Of a stretch of 49,106 bases of DNA, positions 43,851-49,106 are shown in pieces. Origin of the DNA: Pirellulales bacterium (GTDB lineage: Bacteria; Planctomycetota; Planctomycetia; Pirellulales; UBA1268); contig JADHNY010000017.1 of the NCBI GenBank assembly GCA_016779265.1, forward strand, positions 1 through 49,106. Direction: 5' to 3'. The first letter of the stretch is position 1. The number at the start of each line of letters is the position of its first letter. A program made the position numbers and the translations under genes. Under the pieces are notes generated by a model. The model saw nothing but the letters and a program-made list of their open reading frames with translations. It did no database searches and was not told the DNA's origin.

Positions 43851-44015
43851 ATGGCTAAGGGAAAGAAAAAGCTCGAAGTCGTGCACCTCGTTTGTGAGGA
43901 AACTGGCGACTACAACTACACACTCCGGCGGAAGACGGGCGGTGAGAAACTGCGTCTGAAGAAGTTCAGCCCGCGGCTGCGGCGGCATACGCTGCATGTT
44001 GAGAAGAAAAAGTAG
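43851..44015 (+). CDS. rpmG: 50S ribosomal protein L33
   Basis: 54 residues beginning MAKGKKKLEVVHLVCEETGD and ending LRRHTLHVEKKK. YNYTLRRKTGGEKLRLKKFSPRLRRH is the L33 core (R-K-x-x-x-KLxLKKFSP-R-LRRH-T). Only one of the four zinc-type cysteines remains (C15), so this is a C-minus form. It is convergent with the GT2 gene; the stop codon lies in a 13-base direct repeat. Confidence 0.9.
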   Translation: MAKGKKKLEVVHLVCEETGDYNYTLRRKTGGEKLRLKKFSPRLRRHTLHVEKKK

Positions 44016-44036
44016 TTCTTCTCAGTAGTTCTTCTC
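44011..44036 (+). repeat. 13-base direct repeat spanning the rpmG stop
   Basis: AGTAGTTCTTCTC occurs twice in tandem (44011-44023, 44024-44036); the first copy contains the TAG stop of rpmG. Confidence 0.7.
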
Positions 44037-44043
44037 AACGGTT

Positions 44044-44060
44044 GTGGGCGATCAGCCCAC
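44044..44060. terminator. Hairpin between convergent rpmG and GT2 gene
   Basis: GTGGGC-GATCA-GCCCAC, a perfect 6-base stem overlapping the end of the GT2 coding region. No T run follows in either direction. Confidence 0.4.
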
Positions 44061-45245
44061 CTGCTCCAGGACAGCGTTGAGTTCGCTGAGCCACACACTC
44101 ATGGGTTCCCGAAACGCGGGCGCCTGGAGTATGACGTCTGCAGCTGCCCGGAGTTTCCGCGGAACGCCGCTGCCTTGACCCCCTGGGTTGTCGGCGAGCA
44201 GGAGCACCCGGCATTCGGGGTATGCGTGCCGACCACGACTCCCCTGGCGCGTTTTTTTGCGGGGTAGGAAACGGCCTTGTCCGGGATAGATGACGAGGTC
44301 GACTTCTGCCGTTTGGTCGTCAGGCACGCGAGTTTCCGCGTGTGGGCCGAGCATTTCGGCAATGCCGCGTCCCAGAGCCGTCTGCTCAAGATCGGGCGGG
44401 AACCTCCAGCGGAGGCTCTCCAGGTTCCTGGTGACGAGGCCCTGGCGGCACTGCGACAGCCGACCCTTACGAAGGAAGTACTGGACATTTGGGCCATCTC
44501 GCCAGCGAGGCGTGGCCGTTGGGTCCGTCGGATGCCAGACATGCAGTGAACATGTGCTGTCGAGCACGGTCTCGAGTCGGACGCCGACTGCACGGAGTCG
44601 CAGCGAGATGTCGTCATCCTCCTGGCCCCAGCCGACAAACCGTTCGTCGAAGCCGTTGATGCGTTCGAAGTCGTGGCGATGAATACCGATGTTGTTGCCG
44701 ACGAGTCTGGGCTTGGTGGAGTGGCCAATCAGTGAGTACCACCGCCACTTGCGGAGTTTGCGACGCAGGGCAGCCTGTTCTGTCGAGGTGAGCATCTGGC
44801 CAATCGCTGCGGCGTCGAGGGCGGTTGGATCGACTCCCTGGCTTTGAGACTCGGTCAGCCGGCCGCAGTCGCCTCCTGTGGCAACGCCTTGTTGGCATCG
44901 CTCCAGATGAACGGCGACGTGATCTCGCGGCAGCATGCAGTCGCCGTCGAGAAACAGAAATCGCTGGCCGTGTGCAATGCGGACCCCGTCGTTGCGGACC
45001 CGTGCCAGCCGAAAGCCGTCGTGAGGACGAGAGGTGAACGCGAGCCGATAGGAAGCCTTGGCAGCCCGCTGGGCAACAAGCCGCTCAGTCTCGTCGGTGG
45101 ACCCGTCATCCGTAATCACGACTTCGAAGCGGCCCTCGACGCCGATCTGTCGTTCGATGGAGTCGAGAACAAGTCCGAGGTGCCGAGGTTTCATGAACGT
45201 GTTCACGATCAGTGAGATCTCGGGAGCCTGGGATCGGGAAGACAT
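44052..45245 (-). CDS. Glycosyltransferase family 2
   Basis: 397-residue GT-A enzyme, probably adding a sugar to an envelope glycan or lipid A core. Seen: the ISLIVNTFMKPRHLGLVLDS start, VVITDDGSTDETERL (nucleotide-binding Asp pair), FLFLDGDCMLPRDH (the metal-binding DxD-type DGD), and GWGQEDDDISLRLRAVGV, the ED-type acceptor motif of the galactosyltransferase-like C-domain. The last about 120 residues (from about VDLVIYPGQGRFL) extend beyond the GT2 fold and may be a second small domain. It starts 32 bases after the lpxK stop on the same strand, so the two probably form one operon for surface glycolipid synthesis. Confidence 0.88.
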   Translation of the reverse strand: MSSRSQAPEISLIVNTFMKPRHLGLVLDSIERQIGVEGRFEVVITDDGSTDETERLVAQRAAKASYRLAFTSRPHDGFRLARVRNDGVRIAHGQRFLFLDGDCMLPRDHVAVHLERCQQGVATGGDCGRLTESQSQGVDPTALDAAAIGQMLTSTEQAALRRKLRKWRWYSLIGHSTKPRLVGNNIGIHRHDFERINGFDERFVGWGQEDDDISLRLRAVGVRLETVLDSTCSLHVWHPTDPTATPRWRDGPNVQYFLRKGRLSQCRQGLVTRNLESLRWRFPPDLEQTALGRGIAEMLGPHAETRVPDDQTAEVDLVIYPGQGRFLPRKKTRQGSRGRHAYPECRVLLLADNPGGQGSGVPRKLRAAADVILQAPAFREPMSVWLSELNAVLEQVG

Positions 45246-45277
45246 GCGGCGTGAGTCCTCGTGCCAACAGTGGGCTT

Positions 45278-46363
45278 TTACGAGTGAGCGGGCGGAAGGG
45301 GAGAGACCGCGTCGCGGATCAGTGCTTCCAGTTGAGGCTCACCCTCGAGTATGTCGATGGCGATTTCCACGGCGACCACAGGCGTGTCGTGCAACGACAT
45401 CTGCTGGATTTTGACGAGGTCTTTGACGGTGGTCACGATCAGTTCTGCAGATGTTTGCTTTGCAGCCTGGCCGATCTGCTCCCGGTCACGCTGTGGATAT
45501 GGGTGGTGGTCAGGGTAGATCAGTTCGGCGACCACCTCGCCGCCCGCCGCTTCGACTGTGCGACGAAATGCTGCGGGATTACCGATGCCAGAAGCGATTG
45601 CCACGCGTCGGCTTGCCAGATCCGTTAGCGGGCGTGTGCTGCTGTCGGCGCACCTCAGACCGCGGGCGGTGTGAGACGCTTCCGCCCAGACGAGCGGCCG
45701 GCCAGCAGTGATCTGCTGCACATGTTCGCGAATGGTTGCTCGGCGCGAGTGGTCGACGGAGGTTGCGCGAGTCAGGATGCAGCCGCCCGCCCGCCGGAGG
45801 CCGGCGACTGGTTCCCGCAGCAAGCCACGTGGAAAGAGGTGTCCGCAGCCGAACGGGTCGGTGGCATCAATGGCGATCAGGTCGAGGGCACGGCGAAGTC
45901 GGCGATGCTGGAAGCCATCGTCAAGAACGGCCACCCGGGCCTTGTGCTTTTCGATAGCGGTCCGCACGCCGGCGGCCCGATCACGATTGGCAACATGCGG
46001 GATGCCTGGCAGAAGCATGGCAAGCTCGGCGGCTTCGTCGCTGGTTGTTTCAGTGGAGGCTGCATAACCGCGGCTGATGATGGCAGGCGTGGCATGCATG
46101 CCTGTCAGAAGCCGTGCCAGCCAGGCCACGAGAGGTGTCTTGCCCGTGCCACCGAGGGTGAGGTTGCCGATGCAGATCACCGGCACGTCAGCCTCCTCGG
46201 AAGGGAGCCAGCCAACGTCATAGAGCCGATTGCGAGCGGCCACGGCCGCTCCGTAGGGGAGTGCGCAGGCAGCCAAAAGTCCTCGCAGAAGCGATGGAGT
46301 GAGGCCACGCTGTGAGCCATCCACAAGGGCACGAAAAGTGGCGGCATCTGGAAGATGTGGCAT
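45278..46363 (-). CDS. lpxK: Tetraacyldisaccharide 4'-kinase
   Basis: 361 residues from ATG 46363. LpxK phosphorylates the 4' position of the lipid A disaccharide on the inner membrane face. Seen: the N-terminal hydrophobic segment (LLAACALPYGAAVAARNRLYD), the Walker A-like P-loop CIGNLTLGGTGKTPLVAWLA (about 64-83), GDEAAELA-type SDEAAELAML, VLDDGFQHRRLRRALDLI (the DDGFQH motif) and FGCGHLFPRGLLREP. HPYPQRDREQI and IVTTVKDLVKI lie in the C-terminal half. The longer frame to 46804 is antisense to the next gene. Its presence argues for lipid A in this organism. It leads an operon with the GT2 gene and is divergent from the large gene at 46522. Confidence 0.95.
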   Translation of the reverse strand: MPHLPDAATFRALVDGSQRGLTPSLLRGLLAACALPYGAAVAARNRLYDVGWLPSEEADVPVICIGNLTLGGTGKTPLVAWLARLLTGMHATPAIISRGYAASTETTSDEAAELAMLLPGIPHVANRDRAAGVRTAIEKHKARVAVLDDGFQHRRLRRALDLIAIDATDPFGCGHLFPRGLLREPVAGLRRAGGCILTRATSVDHSRRATIREHVQQITAGRPLVWAEASHTARGLRCADSSTRPLTDLASRRVAIASGIGNPAAFRRTVEAAGGEVVAELIYPDHHPYPQRDREQIGQAAKQTSAELIVTTVKDLVKIQQMSLHDTPVVAVEIAIDILEGEPQLEALIRDAVSPLPPAHS

Positions 46364-46521
46364 GAATTGACTCGGCACGCGGAGCCCAGCGGGGGTGCGG
46401 GCGTTCGAAAACGCTACGTGGCAGGCCCCGAAGGCGTCAAACGCCTTGGCAGGAGGTCTGAGGCGGCAAACGCCGATATACTTCACCGGTGGGGTCGGTC
46501 TCTGCGGGCCTGCCGCATGGC

Positions 46522-49106
46522 ATGGAGGATCGACCAGTGGCGACGGCAACAGAGAAACACGAAGGTCCACTCGCAGTGCCAGTCTGGCGCGAGGACGAAG
46601 AACGTGTTTCCAAATCAGAGCGGTATCTGGCAAAGCGGCTGAAAGCCGCAGCGGCAGATCATCGTAGCGTCGCCTGGAGCACGTTCCTCGTCGGAAGTGG
46701 CATCGGCCTGCTTGGCTGGCTCTTTGTCGGAGTGATTGCCGAGCACTGGCTGGTCCCTGGCGGCTTGCCAGCGTGGGCGCGAGCCGGCTGGCTGGTGGCC
46801 GCAATCGCTGGGCTGATGGCAGCGGCTGGGAAGTGGCTGCTGCCGTTGCTGCGGTACCGGATCAATCTGGTGTACGCCGCTCGTACCATCGAACAAGGCC
46901 ACCCCGATCTTCACAACGATCTCGTCAACACGGTCTTGCTCCAGGGACATTCCGAGGGGATCCCCGAAACCGTCACCCACTCCCTGCGGCGACGAACAGC
47001 GCGTGGCCTTGCCCGTCAGCCAGGTGATCTCGTCGCGGATCGTTCGCAGCTGTTGATGATGGTGTATGTGCTGGCGGCGCTGGTGGTGTTTGCCTGCCTC
47101 TACCAGATCGTTTCACCCAAGAACCTCTTTGTCTCAGCCGCCAGACTCGCGGCTCCATGGTCGCGAATCATGCCTCCAACTCGAGTGCAGATTGCGCCGC
47201 CGGAGTTTGCCTGGCGGGTGCCGCCGAGAGAGGGGCGTGGGGATGACGTGATGCGACGACCGCTCACGGTGCAGCGAGGTGAGGTCACGCTCCATCGTGG
47301 TCGGCAGCTGATCGTCAGTGCGACGATTCGTGGCCGACGTCGGGGAGAGCAGCCACAGGTAACGATCGTGCCTTTAGGCGAGAACGGTCGGCCTGACATA
47401 GCTTCTTCCTGGACTGTGGACATGGTTCGCCGCGGGGCAGGCGTCGATGGTGACGAGGTAGCGGACGGAGACGAGCCGACAGCCCGACGCGAGGTGTACG
47501 AGGTGGTGCTCCCCGGCGGTGATCGTGGGATGGACCGCTCGGTGACCTGTTCTGTCTCGGCTGGTGACGGCAAGACCGAGCCTGTACGGGTGGTGCTGAT
47601 CGACGTGCCATCGCTGCTGGTCCGCGAGGTTCGCTACGAGTTTCCCGAGTACACGAAGCGACCGCCGGAAACGGTCGAGTGGCAGGGTGACCTGCGTGCT
47701 CTCGAGGGGACGCGGGCGACGCTGGTGGCCGAGGCGAGCCTGCCGTTGGCAAAAGCCTGGATCGACTTTGGCTGCGACGGCAAGCACGACTGGGAGTTCT
47801 CTGTGCCGCAGCACGATCTCGCGACAGCCCGGGCGAGTTTTCCTCTGAGACTCAACGAGACACGCAGCGGTCCCTGGTTTGACTCATATCAGCTGCAGAT
47901 GCAGCTGGCATCTGCCGAGGCGGGCGACGTGCTCACTGAAGAGGTGCGGCATCGCATTGAAGTCATCGCAGACCTGTCGCCCGAAGTACGGATTGTGAAG
48001 CCGGCGGAGCAGCTTGTGCGGGTGCCGCCTGCAGCCCCGGCGGCTGTGCAGGTCGCAGCCCGAGATCCCGACTTCGCGATTTCCCGCGTTGGCTTGGAGT
48101 ATCGCGTTGTGGCTGGAGATCAGCAGATCGCCGACGGCTTTGTGTGGCAGCCGGACATGGAGCATCAAGGGCCGCTCGCAGCCACGCTCGTGTTCACTCC
48201 CGCTGATCTCGGAGCAGGCGCTGGGCATCGCATTGCCTACCGTGCCGTGGTGGAAGACAACCGCGAGCCGAAACCGAACCGTGGCGTTTCGCACAGCGAC
48301 GGTGAGCCGTGGCCTGAGTTTGAGATCGATGTCAAGGCGGAGCCTCAGCAGCAGCCACCGCCACCTGCCGACACACCTGATCCGGAAGCCTCTCAGGACC
48401 AGCAGCCAAACGAGCCTGGCAGTGAGGAGCCTGCAGACACCGAAGGCAGGCAACCACAGCAGGGCGAGGACCAGCCGGGCCAGCAGGACGGGCCACAGCA
48501 GGGCGAGAACAGCGGCGAGCAAAACGCTGGCAACCAGGAATCAGCAGCGGAGCAGCCAGAGGCTGGTGCTGAGGGACAGCAGGCGGAAGACGGCCAGCAA
48601 GGGGACGCAGGCGAGGGACAGCAGGGAACGTCTGGAGAGGGCAGCCAGTCGTCGCCAGGTGAGGGGGGCGAGGACGGTCAGGCCGGCGGAACTTCTGAGG
48701 GGCAGCCCAACGAAGGCCAGCAGGGCGAGAGTCAGCAGGGCGAAGGCACGGCCCCAGGTGACGGCACGGGCCAGGCCGACGGAGGCCAGTCAACAGAAGA
48801 CGAGGGGGCGGGCAACAGCAGGCAGCGTCCCGGAGCGGAGGGAGACAACACGCAAGGAGCGGGGCGTCAGGGTGGTGATCGCGGCCAGGAGGAGCACAAC
48901 GGAGACGGCCGCGGAGACGGAAACAACGCGGAATCGCAGCCTAACGAACCGATCGCGAGTGACGGCACCGAGGATGGTGAAGCGATGGAGCGAATCCTCG
49001 AGCATCGCCGCCAGGGCGAAGGACAGCAAGGCGAGGGTCAGCAGGGCGAAGGACAGCAGGGCGAAGGACAGCAGGGCGAAGGACAGCAGGGCGAAGGACA
49101 GCAGGG
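46522..49106 (+). CDS. Large membrane protein with Gln/Gly/Glu low-complexity tail (3' partial)
   Basis: At least 861 residues, running off the window. ATG 46522 gives MEDRPVATATEKHEG; GTG 46537 is an alternative. Two hydrophobic segments near 50-75 and 85-106, then a third near 175-195 (LLMMVYVLAALVVFACLYQIV), are followed by an extracytoplasmic beta-rich part (about 215-600). The part after about 610 is an acidic Gln/Gly/Pro/Glu-rich tail that ends in six or more GEGQQ units. The layout (three helices, beta domain, low-complexity tail) resembles the DUF4175 proteins, which in many bacteria lie near MoxR and DUF58 genes, but that family call is tentative. It is divergent from lpxK with about 160 bases between starts. 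Confidence 0.78.
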   Translation, partial: MEDRPVATATEKHEGPLAVPVWREDEERVSKSERYLAKRLKAAAADHRSVAWSTFLVGSGIGLLGWLFVGVIAEHWLVPGGLPAWARAGWLVAAIAGLMAAAGKWLLPLLRYRINLVYAARTIEQGHPDLHNDLVNTVLLQGHSEGIPETVTHSLRRRTARGLARQPGDLVADRSQLLMMVYVLAALVVFACLYQIVSPKNLFVSAARLAAPWSRIMPPTRVQIAPPEFAWRVPPREGRGDDVMRRPLTVQRGEVTLHRGRQLIVSATIRGRRRGEQPQVTIVPLGENGRPDIASSWTVDMVRRGAGVDGDEVADGDEPTARREVYEVVLPGGDRGMDRSVTCSVSAGDGKTEPVRVVLIDVPSLLVREVRYEFPEYTKRPPETVEWQGDLRALEGTRATLVAEASLPLAKAWIDFGCDGKHDWEFSVPQHDLATARASFPLRLNETRSGPWFDSYQLQMQLASAEAGDVLTEEVRHRIEVIADLSPEVRIVKPAEQLVRVPPAAPAAVQVAARDPDFAISRVGLEYRVVAGDQQIADGFVWQPDMEHQGPLAATLVFTPADLGAGAGHRIAYRAVVEDNREPKPNRGVSHSDGEPWPEFEIDVKAEPQQQPPPPADTPDPEASQDQQPNEPGSEEPADTEGRQPQQGEDQPGQQDGPQQGENSGEQNAGNQESAAEQPEAGAEGQQAEDGQQGDAGEGQQGTSGEGSQSSPGEGGEDGQAGGTSEGQPNEGQQGESQQGEGTAPGDGTGQADGGQSTEDEGAGNSRQRPGAEGDNTQGAGRQGGDRGQEEHNGDGRGDGNNAESQPNEPIASDGTEDGEAMERILEHRRQGEGQQGEGQQGEGQQGEGQQGEGQQGEGQQ
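49015..49106 (+). repeat. 15-base coding tandem repeat (GEGQQ), continues past the window
   Basis: At least six in-frame copies of a 15-base unit (GGC GAA GGA CAG CAG with small changes), encoding GEGQQ. The array runs into the window end, so its length is unknown. Such arrays change length easily by replication slippage. Confidence 0.9.

Overview
The window looks like a chromosomal segment of a planctomycete, probably Pirellulales-like. This is inferred from gene content: an arylsulfatase with EF-hands, a DUF1080 protein, a DUF1559 pseudopilin-like protein, several lineage-typical secreted proteins, a formylmethanofuran dehydrogenase-type (Fhc) gene pair of the methanopterin C1 pathway, lpxK (so a lipid A outer membrane), and large membrane-anchored proteins with low-complexity tails. 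No rRNA, tRNA, CRISPR array or prophage was recognised.

Layout. (a) 1-8.4 kb is visibly AT-richer than the rest and looks accessory. It holds a 5'-truncated sulfatase and an alpha/beta hydrolase, both with EF-hand pairs; an apparently intact IS3-family element (about 3238-4526) with a GGGAAAC slippery heptamer; and three minus-strand secreted proteins, two of them paralogues flanking a third with an internal duplication. Short repeat arrays lie between and upstream of them. (b) 8.5-16 kb is GC-rich: a secreted protein, HIT hydrolase and dGTPase (overlapping), a PIN-TRAM membrane protein, then a tightly coupled DUF1080-fhcB-fhcA operon. (c) 16-21.6 kb: glycosyltransferase and hpt (minus), a divergent esterase-like gene, and the overlapping run scpA, RNase Z-like gene, hemW. 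(d) 21.6-24.8 kb: three-subunit proton-translocating transhydrogenase (pntAA-pntAB-pntB, minus). (e) 25-28.4 kb: rplM-rpsI, a Tat-exported Gly/Met-rich protein and a convergent DUF1559 protein with a 7-1-7 operator-like dyad upstream. (f) 28.6-33 kb: ABC ATPase, permease and helical membrane protein, all overlapping. (g) 33-39 kb: proB and a CNNM/CorC-type protein (minus), purF (plus), then a minus-strand set of a 32-residue basic protein, a FabZ-like dehydratase and trmB. (h) 39-49 kb: a small membrane protein, two large paralogous membrane-anchored proteins with terpene-cyclase-like helical toroids, rpmG, a GT2 glycosyltransferase with lpxK, and a divergent long membrane protein that runs off the window in GEGQQ repeats.

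The core genes cover translation, nucleotide metabolism, proline synthesis, redox balance and envelope building. The parts most worth following up are the DUF1080-fhcBA coupling with an FhcB that keeps an N-terminal cysteine cluster but lacks the pterin-metal cysteine, the duplicated toroid proteins with a CxGxC motif, the ABC operon whose permease has a His-rich periplasmic insert, and the 32-residue basic protein. All calls come from reading the sequence and translations; no database search was possible.
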